Source of the DNA: Flaviaestuariibacter flavus
Lineage (GTDB): Bacteria > Bacteroidota > Bacteroidia > Chitinophagales > Chitinophagaceae
Assembly (NCBI RefSeq): GCF_004337505.1
Contig: NZ_SJZI01000002.1
Location: 102,359-166,358, forward strand
DNA: 64,000 nucleotides
Reading direction: 5' to 3'
Part shown: positions 1 to 8,363 of the stretch, piece by piece
Numbering within the stretch: the stretch's first letter is position 1
Layout of the letters: every line of letters starts with the position of its first letter
Translations under genes and position numbers: made by a program
The notes under the pieces: model-generated
Databases searched by the model: none
What the model saw: only the letters and a program-made list of their open reading frames with translations
What the model was told of the DNA's origin: nothing

Positions 1-266
1 AGGAACTTATTGTAGTCGATGATGCGGCACACCGGGGGATCGGCCTGCGGGGAGATCTCCACCAGGTCGAGCGCCTGGTCCTGCGCCATCTTGAGGGCTT
101 CCTGGGTGGTGTAAACACCGATGGTCACGTTGTCGCCCACGAGGCGCACCTGCGGTACGCGGATGTGGTGGTTGATTCTGTGTTCTGCTTCCTTGCGCGG
201 AATGAAACGGCCTCTGAAGCCGCCACCCGGGCGGAATCCGCCGCCGCTCTTACTTGGTAATGCCAT
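1..266 (-). CDS. infC: Translation initiation factor IF-3 (N-terminal part, cut by window edge)
   Basis: The minus-strand frame from 266 down to the window edge encodes a Gly/Arg-rich lead ([16 protein letters not shown]) and then the IF-3 N-terminal domain: [19 protein letters not shown], the helix [20 protein letters not shown] and [14 protein letters not shown]-3 binds the 30S subunit, keeps it apart from 50S and checks initiator tRNA-start codon pairing. About 88 residues are visible; the C-terminal domain is outside. It lies 92 bp downstream of thrS on the same strand, the classic thrS-infC order normally followed by rpmI and rplT. An ATT codon sits immediately before the ATG in frame; the ATG is taken as start. 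Confidence 0.95.
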   Translation of the reverse strand, partial: MALPSKSGGGFRPGGGFRGRFIPRKEAEHRINHHIRVPQVRLVGDNVTIGVYTTQEALKMAQDQALDLVEISPQADPPVCRIIDYNKF

Positions 267-358
267 AATGCTTCCCCCGCCTTTTGCCGTCGACAGCCGG
301 TGCCGTCGGGGATGTTTGTTTTTATTTTGTTTTACGCTGTCGAACCTGGTTATACTAC

Positions 359-2302
359 TTATTCGCCGCGGCGCTCCTTGATTTCGGGAACAATCGCCCC
401 GAGGAATTCCGCAATGGCCTGCGACCCGAGGTCACCCTTGCCCTGGCGGCGGATCGATACCTTGCCTTCGTTCATTTCCTTTTCGCCCACAACCAGCATA
501 TACGGAACCTTCAGCAGCTCGGTATCGCGGATCTTCTTGCCGATCTTCTCGTTGCGGTCGTCGATCTCTACACGAATATCCGCTTTTTTCAGTTGCGCGC
601 GCACTTCTTTGGCATAATCGAGGAACTTGTCGGAAATGGGCAGGATCTTCACCTGCACCGGTGCCAGCCAGGTCGGCAGCTTGCCGGCGTAGTGTTCGAG
701 CAGGAAGCCGATAAAGCGCTCGTGGGTGCCCAGGGGGGCGCGGTGGATGATCAGCGGCGTTTCTACCGTATTCTCCTCAGTGGTATAATGGAGCTTGAAG
801 GAACGCCCCTGCGAGAAGTCGAGCTGGTTGGTGGCAAGTGTAAACTCACGGCCGATCACGCTCCAGATCTGCACGTCGATCTTGGGTCCGTAGAAGGCGG
901 CCTCATCCTGGACTTCCACGAAGGGAATGCCGGACTCGATCAGCACCTCGCGCACCATGGTTTCCGTTTCCTTCCACAGCTCGGGCTCGTTCACATACTT
1001 GATGCCGAGCTTTTCGGGCGAGTGGAGCGACAGGCGCATCTGGTACTTGTCCACGCCGAAGATCTTGAAGTATTTCAGGTAGATCTCGTTCACGGCGCGG
1101 AACTCGTCGGCAAACTGCTCCTTGGTGCAATAGATGTGGGCGTCGTTCATGTGGAGGCAGCGCACGCGCATCAACCCGAAGAGCTCGCCGCTCTGCTCGT
1201 AGCGGTATACAGTGCCGTATTCGGCTATTCGGTACGGAAGGTCGCGGTAGCTTTTGGGCAGCGCATCGAAGATCTTGTGGTGGTGCGGGCAGTTCATCGA
1301 CCGCAGGTAGTACTTCTCCCCTTCCATCTCCATCGGCGGGTACATACTGTCGGCATAGTACGGCAGGTGCCCCGAGGTGAGGTACATGTTTTCCTTGGCG
1401 ATGTGCGGGGTGACAACGCGCTTGTAGCCGCCATCCTCCTCGGTTTCCTTGGCCAGCTTTTCGAGTTCCTCGATGATCACGGTGCCGTTGGGCAGCCACA
1501 TGATGAGGCCCGGACCGACGTCATCGTCCATGGTGTAGATCGAAAGCTCTTTGCCCAGCTTGCGGTGGTCGCGCTTTTTGGCTTCCTCCAGCAGGGCCAG
1601 GTATTCGTCGAGCTGCTCCTTCTTGGGGAAGGTGACGCCGTAGACGCGCGTCAGCATCTTATTTTTCTCGGAACCTTTCCAATAGGCCCCGGCGATATTC
1701 GTAAGCTTGATCGCTTTGATAAAACCGGTATTCGGAATATGAGGACCACGGCACAGGTCGGTAAAGCCGCCCTGGGTATAAAAGGTGATCTCACCGTCGG
1801 GCAGGTTTTCCAGCAGGTCGAGCTTGTATTCGTCGCCCTTGTCGGTAAAATATTGAATGGCTTCGGCCTTCGCGATCGGCTTGCGCACGTAGGGATTGGA
1901 CTGCTTCGCCAGCTCGCCCATTTTCTTTTCGATTGCCGCCAGGTCTTCCTCCGTCATCTTGCGGTCGCCGAGGTCGATGTCGTAATAAAAGCCGTTGTCG
2001 ACCGGGGGGCCTACCCAGAACTTGACGCCCGGGAACTGCGCCTCGATTGCCTCGGCCATGAGGTGGGCAGAAGAGTGCCAGAAGGTATTCTTGCCACCTG
2101 CGTCGTCGAAGGTGAGCAGCTTGAAGGATGCGTCACCGTCGATCGGGCGGCTGAGGTCCCATACCTCGCCGTTCACTTCGGCGGCCAGCACCTTGCGCGC
2201 GAGCCCTTCCGAAATCGACTTGGCGATATCCATGCCCGTAGTGCCTTTCGGGTATTGCCGGACGGATCCGTCCGGGAGCGTAATGTTGATCTGATCGTTC
2301 AT
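359..2302 (-). CDS. thrS: Threonyl-tRNA synthetase
   Basis: A 647-residue class II synthetase that charges tRNA-Thr. In order: the N-terminal TGS domain (about 1-62), the editing/SAD domain with the zinc-type pair H76-SSA-H80, the catalytic core with [20 protein letters not shown] and [10 protein letters not shown], then [16 protein letters not shown] and the anticodon-binding domain. Length matches the family (about 640). The frame is open upstream to 2359, but homology begins at [13 protein letters not shown], so the start is set at 2302. A TAATTTTG -7-like box at 2319-2312 would give a very short leader. infC follows on the same strand. Confidence 0.97.
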   Translation of the reverse strand: MNDQINITLPDGSVRQYPKGTTGMDIAKSISEGLARKVLAAEVNGEVWDLSRPIDGDASFKLLTFDDAGGKNTFWHSSAHLMAEAIEAQFPGVKFWVGPPVDNGFYYDIDLGDRKMTEEDLAAIEKKMGELAKQSNPYVRKPIAKAEAIQYFTDKGDEYKLDLLENLPDGEITFYTQGGFTDLCRGPHIPNTGFIKAIKLTNIAGAYWKGSEKNKMLTRVYGVTFPKKEQLDEYLALLEEAKKRDHRKLGKELSIYTMDDDVGPGLIMWLPNGTVIIEELEKLAKETEEDGGYKRVVTPHIAKENMYLTSGHLPYYADSMYPPMEMEGEKYYLRSMNCPHHHKIFDALPKSYRDLPYRIAEYGTVYRYEQSGELFGLMRVRCLHMNDAHIYCTKEQFADEFRAVNEIYLKYFKIFGVDKYQMRLSLHSPEKLGIKYVNEPELWKETETMVREVLIESGIPFVEVQDEAAFYGPKIDVQIWSVIGREFTLATNQLDFSQGRSFKLHYTTEENTVETPLIIHRAPLGTHERFIGFLLEHYAGKLPTWLAPVQVKILPISDKFLDYAKEVRAQLKKADIRVEIDDRNEKIGKKIRDTELLKVPYMLVVGEKEMNEGKVSIRRQGKGDLGSQAIAEFLGAIVPEIKERRGE

Positions 2303-2311
2303 AAAGGTGGG

Positions 2312-2319
2312 CAAAATTA
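2312..2319 (-). promoter_or_regulatory. Possible -7 box for thrS
   Basis: TAATTTTG on the minus strand matches the Bacteroidota -7 consensus TAnnTTTG. It lies 10 bp before the chosen thrS start, so the transcript would be almost leaderless. No clear -33 TTTG is seen at the expected distance. Confidence 0.35.
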
Positions 2320-2379
2320 ACAAACTCTTGCTTCCTTCGCGCGGCCGGCGGCAGAACAAATGGGTATAAATTCGCTTTA

Positions 2380-3624
2380 ATGAAACCGTTTGGCGTTATT
2401 GCTTGTTTGTTCTGTGTGGTGTCGACAGCCTCGGGCGTATCGGCCCAGGGTGCCAAAACCAGCCTTCAGCCGCGTAAAACAGCGCCGGCGGCGGGTCGTA
2501 GCCTTCCGGCAAAGCAAGGCGTCTCCGGCAAAAATACACAAGGCGCGATCGCAGCCAACGCCGGCGGCCCCTCGAAAACCGTCACCGGTATCTGGCGCGG
2601 CTACTTCGTCACCGAAGCCGGTGAGCAGTACAAGCTTGAGTTCCAGGTAGCCCAGAACGGCAAGATGACCCAGGGAGTTTCCTACTCTTTTCTCGACACC
2701 CGCTTTTATGGCAAGTCGAGCATGAGCGGCACCTTCTTCGCCGCCGATAACAAGTTCCGGATCGAGGAACTGCGCACCGTTGAAGTACGCAACCTCGGTG
2801 GCGGCGGCACCTGCCTGATGAATTACAACCTTACTTTTTCGCAGTCGGGCAAGGAGCTTTTCCTGGAAGGCACCTATCTCGGCAAGCGGGAAGACCGCGC
2901 CAATCCGAAGAACAATGGTACCTGGGGCGACTGTGGCTCCGGCCGGGTGTACCTGCGCCGCGTGGAAACCACCGAGTTCCCGGTGGAGGCTTTCCTGAAA
3001 AAGAAGCCGGTGCCGCGTGCCGACACGGTGGCACGGGTGAAGCCCCCGGTAAAGCAGGCGCCGCCTGTTGTAAAGCGCACAACGCCGGCAACACCTCCGC
3101 GCAAGCCGGCTACGACCCCGCCCGTGGCGAAAGCCAGCCCGAAGACCGACCCGCCGGCCACAGGCGTTACCCGTAATAATACGGTACAGCGTGACCCTGC
3201 CGCCGACGTGGTACACAAGGCCGACCTGAAGCCCATGGTGATCCCGGTACAGACCCGCAACCGCCAGAACAATACGGCACGCATCCTCGACGTGCACCAC
3301 GAGGAGATACTCGTGAAGCTGTACGACAACGGCGAAATTGACGACGACACGATTTCGGTGTACCTCGATAATAAGCTGATACTTGCCTCGAAGCGGCTGA
3401 GCGCCTCGCCGATCGAGCTGCGGGTGAAGCTCGACGAGGATCACCCGGAGCATACGCTGGTGATGGTGGCCGAGAACATGGGCCGCATCCCGCCGAATAC
3501 CTCGCTGATGATCGTGTGGGACGGCGAAACGCGCCACGAGGTGCAGATCACATCTACCGAACAGAAGAATGCGATGGTGCGTTTCCGCCTGCAAAAGGGC
3601 AGTGAAACCGCGGCCACGCAATAA
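2380..3624 (+). CDS. Secreted two-domain protein of unknown function (paralog of the next gene)
   Basis: 414 residues. An N-terminal signal peptide (MKPFGVIACLFCVVSTASGVSAQ) implies export. Residues about 67-205 form a domain starting TGIWRGYFV with YKLEFQV, SYSFLDTRFYGK, CLMNYNLTF and GRVYLRR. A Pro/Lys/Thr-rich linker (about 205-290) follows, then a C-terminal domain with KLYDNGEIDDDTISVYLDN and VAENMGRIPPNTSLMIVWDG. The same two domains, without the long linker, make up the following gene, so the pair is a tandem duplication. I cannot assign a function. The C-terminal module looks like a beta-sandwich seen in secreted Bacteroidota proteins (inference). Confidence 0.85.
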   Translation: MKPFGVIACLFCVVSTASGVSAQGAKTSLQPRKTAPAAGRSLPAKQGVSGKNTQGAIAANAGGPSKTVTGIWRGYFVTEAGEQYKLEFQVAQNGKMTQGVSYSFLDTRFYGKSSMSGTFFAADNKFRIEELRTVEVRNLGGGGTCLMNYNLTFSQSGKELFLEGTYLGKREDRANPKNNGTWGDCGSGRVYLRRVETTEFPVEAFLKKKPVPRADTVARVKPPVKQAPPVVKRTTPATPPRKPATTPPVAKASPKTDPPATGVTRNNTVQRDPAADVVHKADLKPMVIPVQTRNRQNNTARILDVHHEEILVKLYDNGEIDDDTISVYLDNKLILASKRLSASPIELRVKLDEDHPEHTLVMVAENMGRIPPNTSLMIVWDGETRHEVQITSTEQKNAMVRFRLQKGSETAATQ

Positions 3625-3676
3625 CCGCTCATCGAAAAAGCCGGCGCTGCTTTCATCCGTCCGTTAATTTCCCATT

Positions 3677-4480
3677 GTGAAAAGACTCCTCCTGATCCTG
3701 TTTTGTGTGGCCCGGCTTGTGTGCGGAGCACAGGGGCCGAACCTGAACGGCGTCTGGAAAGGAACGCTGACGCAAAACACCGGCGGCTGTTTCCCGAAAT
3801 ATTATATCGAACTGCAGATTAACACCGGCCACGGCGATACCCTTCTGGGTGCCTCCTATCATTACTCCGATATCACCAACTACGTCAAGAAGAAATTCCT
3901 CGGCACCTGGTATGCGAGCACCCAGAAGCTGTACCTCCGCGAAGGAGCCGTCCAAACCTTCCGCATCCCGCCCGATTGCATACCCTGCATCAAGAATTAC
4001 ACCCTCTCCTACTACCGCACCGGTAACCTGGAGATCCTCCAGGGCGAATGGGCCGGCAAGGTTATGAATACCGATGCCAACTGCCAGCCGGGTGAGCTCA
4101 AGCTGACCCGTGTGAGCGAGTCGGCCTTCAAGGAGATTCCCGAACTCGAAGTAGACACGGGCATGGTGCGCCTCGACTTTTACGACAATGCCGAAGTAGA
4201 TGGCGACAGCATCACGGTGCGCGTGAACGGGAAGACCATCCTTTCGAACAAGAAACTGAACACCACGCCCATCACGACTTACGTGCACATCGATTTGAAG
4301 GAAAACTTCCAGGAAATCGAAATGGTAGCCGAGAACCTGGGGCGTATTCCGCCCAACACGGCGCTCCTGATCGTTACCCAGGGCAAACAGCGGTTTAAAT
4401 TATTCCTGACGTCCACCGAGCAGAAAAGCGCCAAGGTGCGGTTCATTTATGACCCGGATATCGGGAAGCGGGCGCAGTGA
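3677..4480 (+). CDS. Secreted protein of unknown function, short paralog
   Basis: 267 residues with a GTG start at 3677 and a signal peptide ending near CGAQG. It repeats the architecture of the preceding gene: LNGVWKGTLTQ, YYIELQI, ASYHYSDI, KNYTLSYYRTGNLEILQGEW, then the C-terminal module VRLDFYDNAEVDGDSITVRV and AENLGRIPPNTALLIVTQG followed by LTSTEQKSAKVRF. The linker is short here. The 52-bp gap suggests co-transcription. It converges on the TonB receptor gene, with a strong bidirectional terminator between. Function unknown. Confidence 0.85.
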   Translation: MKRLLLILFCVARLVCGAQGPNLNGVWKGTLTQNTGGCFPKYYIELQINTGHGDTLLGASYHYSDITNYVKKKFLGTWYASTQKLYLREGAVQTFRIPPDCIPCIKNYTLSYYRTGNLEILQGEWAGKVMNTDANCQPGELKLTRVSESAFKEIPELEVDTGMVRLDFYDNAEVDGDSITVRVNGKTILSNKKLNTTPITTYVHIDLKENFQEIEMVAENLGRIPPNTALLIVTQGKQRFKLFLTSTEQKSAKVRFIYDPDIGKRAQ

Positions 4481-4482
4481 GG

Positions 4483-4611
4483 TGGTCAAAGGTCAATGGT
4501 GAATGGTCAAAGGCTTAGGCCTGATCATAATAAAGAACGTCCCGCCAAAAGCGGGACGTTCTTTATTACTGCGCTTTGCGATTCACCATTGACCGCTGAC
4601 CATTCACCATC
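4483..4611. repeat. Short-word inverted repeat region around a terminator
   Basis: 4483-4513 is built from the words GGTCAA, AATGG and GGTGAATGG; 4579-4611 carries the same words in inverted orientation (ATTCACCATTGACC and so on). The two blocks bracket the terminator at 4529-4567 and could pair into one long imperfect hairpin. Several other gaps in this window have the same layout with different words. Confidence 0.7.
4529..4567. terminator. Bidirectional terminator
   Basis: Perfect 17-bp inverted repeat (AATAAAGAACGTCCCGC / its complement) with a 5-nt CAAAA loop. The outer arms are A/T-rich in both directions, fitting termination of both convergent genes. Confidence 0.85.
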
Positions 4612-6961
4612 AGAACTTGAAATTCCACGTTACTGCCGGGATGATCGGGAACAGCGACACCTGCTTCGCCTGCACTTTCAGCGTGCCGTTGTACGGACTT
4701 CCCTCCTGGTCGAAATAGAGGAAATAAGGATTGAGACGGCTGTAAACATTATAAACGCTGAATACCCAGCTGGAGCTGAAACGGTGGGGACGCTTTGGTA
4801 TCGGGGTATAGGTTGCCGAAAGGTCCATGCGGTGATAGGGCTTCAGGCGATGCTGGTTCACCTTGCTGTATTCCTGCGTCAGCACGCCGCTCACCACGTA
4901 AAAACGCTCCGGGAGCGTGGTGGCATTGCCGGTGCCGTAAACGAACACCCCGCCCAGCTTCCACTTGCGGTTCAGCTCATAGGTGCCTACAATCGACAGG
5001 TCGTGCCGGCGGTCGTATTTAGCCGGGTATTTCTCGCCGCCGTTGATCTCCGGAAACTGCCGCCAGGTCCACGAAAGCGTATAGCCCACCCAGCCGGTAA
5101 ACCGGCCCCGCACCTTGTTGACGAAAAACTCGGCCCCGTAGCTCCAGCCGCGGCCAAACACAAAATGATCTTCCTGGTCGCCGACGTTGGGCTGGTAGCC
5201 CTCTTCAAACTCGATCTGGTTGCGCATGTCCTTGTAATACACTTCCACCGAGGTTTCGTACTGGTTGTCTTTGAAATTGCGGAAATAACCCGCAGCATAC
5301 TGCCAGCTGATTTGTGGCTTCACCTTGAAGGTACTCGGCACCCATTGATCGGTCGGCAGCGTCGTGCCGGCATTGCTTACCAGGTGAATGTATTGCAGGT
5401 TGCGCGTAACGGAGGCCTTGATCGACGAAACCGAATCGAGCTGGTAGCGCAGGGTAGCGCGTGGCTCGAAACCGCTATAACTCTGAACAAGGCGGTTGCG
5501 GCCGTAAAACGTACTATCCAGCTTGTTCTGGTCGGCGTCTCGGATAAATTTCTTGTAGGGACCGAGCTGGCCGAACTGGCCCCAGCGGATACCGTAGTTG
5601 ACCTTGAGCCGGTCGCTCAGCTCCCAGTCGTCCTGCACATAGAGCGCGTTTTCGATCGCGTATTTGACCTCTGCGTTGGCAGGTGAGAAAACCGTTGAAT
5701 CCTGGCGCCCGGAAATCTGGTTGGGGATGAACTTGTGATAGGTGCTCTGCGCGCCGAATTTGAGGCGGTGCCGCGGCACCGGGAAGTAGTCAAAGTCGAC
5801 CTTCAGGTTGCCGTCGCGGATGCCCGATGCAAGCCCGATCTCGAAGTCGTTCTGGTTGGCCTTGAACTCGAACTGGTAATCGTTATACACCAATGTCGTG
5901 TTGGCAAACAGGCGTGGTCCGAACACGTGGTTCCAGCGGAGCGTGGCGGTGGCATTGCCCCAGGGAATGTGGGCGTTAAACGAGCGTTTTTTGTTAACGA
6001 AGTTGAAGTTGTCGCGCCCGAAATAGCCACTCAGGTAGAGGCGGTCTTTTTCCGAAAAACGGTAGTTGACCTTTGCATTCAGGTCGTAGAAATAGTAGCC
6101 CGATCCGGCGCCGTTGGCATCCTTCGAAATAAAGGGCTTCAGCAGCACATCGATATAGGTGCGCCGGCCCGAAACCATGAAGGAAGCCTTGTTCTTTACG
6201 ATCGGGCCCTGCAGTGAAAGGCGGGAAGCGATCAGCCCGACACCGCCTTCGCCGGTGAACTTCTGGTTGTTGCCGTCCTTCATGGCGACGTCGAGCACCG
6301 AGGAAAGACGGCCGCCGTATTGGGCGGGCATGCCGCCTTTGGTGAGTGACGCGTTCTTGATGGCGTCGGAGTTGAAGATCGAAAAGAAGCCGAACAGGTG
6401 GCCCGTGTTGTATACCACGGCGTCGTCGAGCAGGATCAGGTTCTGGTCGGGGCCGCCGCCACGCACGTAAAAGCCGGCATTGCCCTCCCCTGCGTTGCGC
6501 ACGCCGGGCAGCAGCTGGATGGTTTTGAGGATGTCCACTTCACCAAGAAAGGCGGGGATGCTTTTCATCTGCGCAATCGAAAGGTCGATCTTGCCCATCT
6601 GCGTGTTGCGCACATTGGCGTCGCGGCGGCGGCTGTAAACAACGACTTCGCTCATGGCCGCCGACTTTGCCTGCAGGTTGAAGTTTTGCTGCCGGCTGGC
6701 CCTCAGGTGAACGGTATAGGCGCCGGTGAAATAAGCCACATGCGACACGGCGAGTGTATAATTGCCTTCTTCAAGCGAGATGGAGTAGTACCCGTACTGG
6801 TTGCTGGTAACGCTGCGGCCGGTAGCGGGCACCGACACGGTTGCACCGATGATGGTTTCACCCGAAGCGCTGTCGCGCACGTAACCGCTGATGGTGTATT
6901 TCGTTTGGGCCGCGGCACCCAGGGCAAGGCCCAATGCCAACAGCATCGCCAGTAAGCGCAT
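4610..6961 (-). CDS. TonB-dependent outer-membrane receptor with N-terminal carboxypeptidase-like domain
   Basis: 783 residues. Signal peptide (about 1-18), a CarboxypepD_reg-like beta-sandwich (YTISGYVRDSASGETIIGA..., about 22-100), a plug domain (IPAFLGEVDILKTIQLLPG, YVRGGGPDQNLILLDD, GMPAQYGGRLSSVLDV), then a 22-strand-type barrel ending in a C-terminal Phe (TWNFKF). This is the usual build for energy-dependent uptake of siderophores, cobalamin, glycans or peptides. No SusD partner is adjacent. It starts 3 bp after the DUF3347 gene stops, so the two are one operon; that partner hints at metal handling (inference). Substrate unknown. Confidence 0.92.
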   Translation of the reverse strand: MRLLAMLLALGLALGAAAQTKYTISGYVRDSASGETIIGATVSVPATGRSVTSNQYGYYSISLEEGNYTLAVSHVAYFTGAYTVHLRASRQQNFNLQAKSAAMSEVVVYSRRRDANVRNTQMGKIDLSIAQMKSIPAFLGEVDILKTIQLLPGVRNAGEGNAGFYVRGGGPDQNLILLDDAVVYNTGHLFGFFSIFNSDAIKNASLTKGGMPAQYGGRLSSVLDVAMKDGNNQKFTGEGGVGLIASRLSLQGPIVKNKASFMVSGRRTYIDVLLKPFISKDANGAGSGYYFYDLNAKVNYRFSEKDRLYLSGYFGRDNFNFVNKKRSFNAHIPWGNATATLRWNHVFGPRLFANTTLVYNDYQFEFKANQNDFEIGLASGIRDGNLKVDFDYFPVPRHRLKFGAQSTYHKFIPNQISGRQDSTVFSPANAEVKYAIENALYVQDDWELSDRLKVNYGIRWGQFGQLGPYKKFIRDADQNKLDSTFYGRNRLVQSYSGFEPRATLRYQLDSVSSIKASVTRNLQYIHLVSNAGTTLPTDQWVPSTFKVKPQISWQYAAGYFRNFKDNQYETSVEVYYKDMRNQIEFEEGYQPNVGDQEDHFVFGRGWSYGAEFFVNKVRGRFTGWVGYTLSWTWRQFPEINGGEKYPAKYDRRHDLSIVGTYELNRKWKLGGVFVYGTGNATTLPERFYVVSGVLTQEYSKVNQHRLKPYHRMDLSATYTPIPKRPHRFSSSWVFSVYNVYSRLNPYFLYFDQEGSPYNGTLKVQAKQVSLFPIIPAVTWNFKF

Positions 6962-6964
6962 AGG

Positions 6965-7588
6965 TTACTTGTTGGCGGCGAACCGGAGGCTGTCTTTCGG
7001 ACCGCCGCATTCGAGCATGCCGCTGTGATATTTGGGATGGTGGAGGCCCAGGTAGGGATTGCGTACGGCGCTGGAGGTGCTGAGCCAAACCGCGGCTTCC
7101 TCGTCGTTGAAGGCCATCGGGCACTCCTGCAGGTAAATGGACGAACCGTCGTAGCGGATGGTGCGCAGCAGGTCGTACAGGTTCTGTGACAACGAATTGA
7201 AGGAGTGGCGGCTCTCGGTGAGGTTGGGCGCATTGCGGATGCCGTCGAGGTCGTTTTTAAAGTTGTCCTTCATGCTCACCACGGTCTCATAAATCGCCGG
7301 ATCCTTTTTGAGCTCCTCGAACGAAAGGGCGCCAAGGCTCGCCTGCAGCTTATCCACCTCTGGCTTCAGGCCGGCGCTGTCCCAGTTCACATAGCGTTCC
7401 TTCAGTCCGTCATAATCGGTGAGGGCGTGGTGCACCTGCTCGTTGAACGCCGCGCTGTACTTGCTTTGAACTATGGGCTTTTGCTTCTCCGGCTCGGGTG
7501 CCGCAGGCTCTTCCTTCTTGTAAAAGACAGCGAAATACACCCCGATGGCGGCAATGAAAAGGGCCAGGAGCCAAAGCTTTCTACGCAT
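6965..7588 (-). CDS. Membrane-anchored DUF3347-type putative metal-binding protein
   Basis: About 207 residues from MRRKLWLLALFIAA: one N-terminal membrane segment, a Pro/Glu-rich spacer, then a helical domain (SKYSAAFNEQVHHALTDYD... to ...IRYDG) and a C-terminal Cys/Met motif, ECPMAFNDEEAAVWLS ... NPYLGLHHP ... MLECGG. CPM...NPYxG...MxxCG is typical of DUF3347, which also occurs next to CusB-type copper efflux adaptors, so metal binding is likely but not shown. An upstream ATG at 7609 lies before the predicted transcription start of the -7 box at 7614-7607, so 7588 is preferred. First gene of an operon with the TonB receptor. Confidence 0.8.
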   Translation of the reverse strand: MRRKLWLLALFIAAIGVYFAVFYKKEEPAAPEPEKQKPIVQSKYSAAFNEQVHHALTDYDGLKERYVNWDSAGLKPEVDKLQASLGALSFEELKKDPAIYETVVSMKDNFKNDLDGIRNAPNLTESRHSFNSLSQNLYDLLRTIRYDGSSIYLQECPMAFNDEEAAVWLSTSSAVRNPYLGLHHPKYHSGMLECGGPKDSLRFAANK

Positions 7589-7606
7589 GTGCTGAGGATT
7601 GTGCCG

Positions 7607-7614
7607 CAAAGATA
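7607..7614 (-). promoter_or_regulatory. -7 box upstream of the DUF3347/TonB receptor operon
   Basis: TATCTTTG on the minus strand is a perfect TAnnTTTG. Transcription would start near 7600, which excludes the in-frame ATG at 7609 and supports 7588 as the start. Confidence 0.6.
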
Positions 7615-7615
7615 A

Positions 7616-7735
7616 TGCGGTAGTGTGCTAGTTTGGCAGTATGCTGGTGTGCTAGTTTGGTAGTGATAGCGCTTTTGTGGATGCTTTGAACGCGCACACT
7701 AGCACACCAACCCATTAGCACACTAAGCCCGGGTA
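7616..7735. repeat. Short-word inverted repeat region
   Basis: 7616-7670 repeats words such as GTGTGCTAGTTTGG and GTATGCTGG; 7697-7730 has their complements (CACACTAGCACACCAA, TTAGCACACTAA). The blocks are inverted and separated by about 27 bp, in a gap between two minus-strand genes. Confidence 0.65.
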
Positions 7736-8178
7736 ATTTCAATAAAGCCAAGTGACATGCTTCTTTGCTGTCCCTGTTTGACGTGGCGCAGCTTGTGGCC
7801 TTCCCAGGTGTCGGTGCTTTCGTCGGTGGTCGTTTTGCAGCCTTTGATGCGGGGCAGGAAGTACTCGTTGTACATTTTCTCGATCTTCTCCCAGGGGCCG
7901 CCGATATAGATCCGCTTGATGCCCTTGTTGACCTGCACCGGCTGACCGTTCTTGAGCTCGTTTTTCATGTCGTACTGCACCCGCACCTGGGCATAGCCAT
8001 CGGCGTCCCTGGCCTGCATAAAGGCGGGTTGGTTGTCGACGGTAAGCTTTAAATCGAGGGCTTTTTCGGCATCCGCGATATAGGAGGCCGCGGCGGCCGG
8101 ATCGCCGCCGAGCAGCTTGTCGCACTGTGCAAAGGAAGCTGCCGGGAAAAGCAGCGCAAGAACCAGGAGTTGTTTCAT
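7723..8178 (-). CDS. Small secreted protein of unknown function
   Basis: 151 residues with a clear signal peptide (MKQLLVLALLFPAASFAQC). The mature part begins CDKLLGGDPAAAASYIADAEKAL and contains VRVQYDMKNEL, KRIYIGGPWEKIEKMYNEYF and a tail near EGHKLRHVKQGQ. No family recognised. Two cysteines (CDK, KGCK) could form a disulphide. It stands alone, 114 bp before the DUF3347 operon on the same strand. Confidence 0.75.
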   Translation of the reverse strand: MKQLLVLALLFPAASFAQCDKLLGGDPAAAASYIADAEKALDLKLTVDNQPAFMQARDADGYAQVRVQYDMKNELKNGQPVQVNKGIKRIYIGGPWEKIEKMYNEYFLPRIKGCKTTTDESTDTWEGHKLRHVKQGQQRSMSLGFIEITRA

Positions 8179-8199
8179 ATGCGGTTTTTGGAGGGCCCA

Positions 8200-8331
8200 A
8201 GTTAAGGAAAGGTTTTGAGGGGTTCAGAAGGTTTTAAGAGCTTTTATAGTTTGACGTCACCTGAAAGCTTAGGCCAGGGCCTGAAACCGCTAAAACCTGT
8301 AAAACCGCTAAAACCTCGGAACCCTCCCACG
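8200..8331. repeat. Short-word inverted repeat region between divergent genes
   Basis: 8203-8247 uses the words GGTTTTGAGGGGTTC and AAGGTTTTAAGAG; 8280-8331 uses the complementary words (AAACCGCTAAAACC, repeated, then CTCGGAACCCTCC). Same inverted layout as at 4.5, 7.6 and 10.4 kb, with a different word. Confidence 0.6.
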
Positions 8332-8338
8332 GCTTTGT

Positions 8339-8346
8339 TATCTTTG
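8339..8346 (+). promoter_or_regulatory. -7 box for the ABC-F gene
   Basis: TATCTTTG, a perfect TAnnTTTG, ends 17 bp before the ATG at 8364 and implies a leader of about 10 nt. Confidence 0.6.
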
Positions 8347-8363
8347 CGTCCTTATTTTTTTCT

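Noticed and set aside
284..2320. 678-codon open frame antisense to thrS
   Set aside because: thrS on the other strand has full domain conservation; the antisense frame is an effect of GC-rich codon use and has no recognisable domain.
4591..4602. TGACC words near 4.6 kb as members of the regulon
   Set aside because: They belong to a repeated-word block around a terminator, have no TGAC-N4-GTCA pairing, and no promoter geometry.
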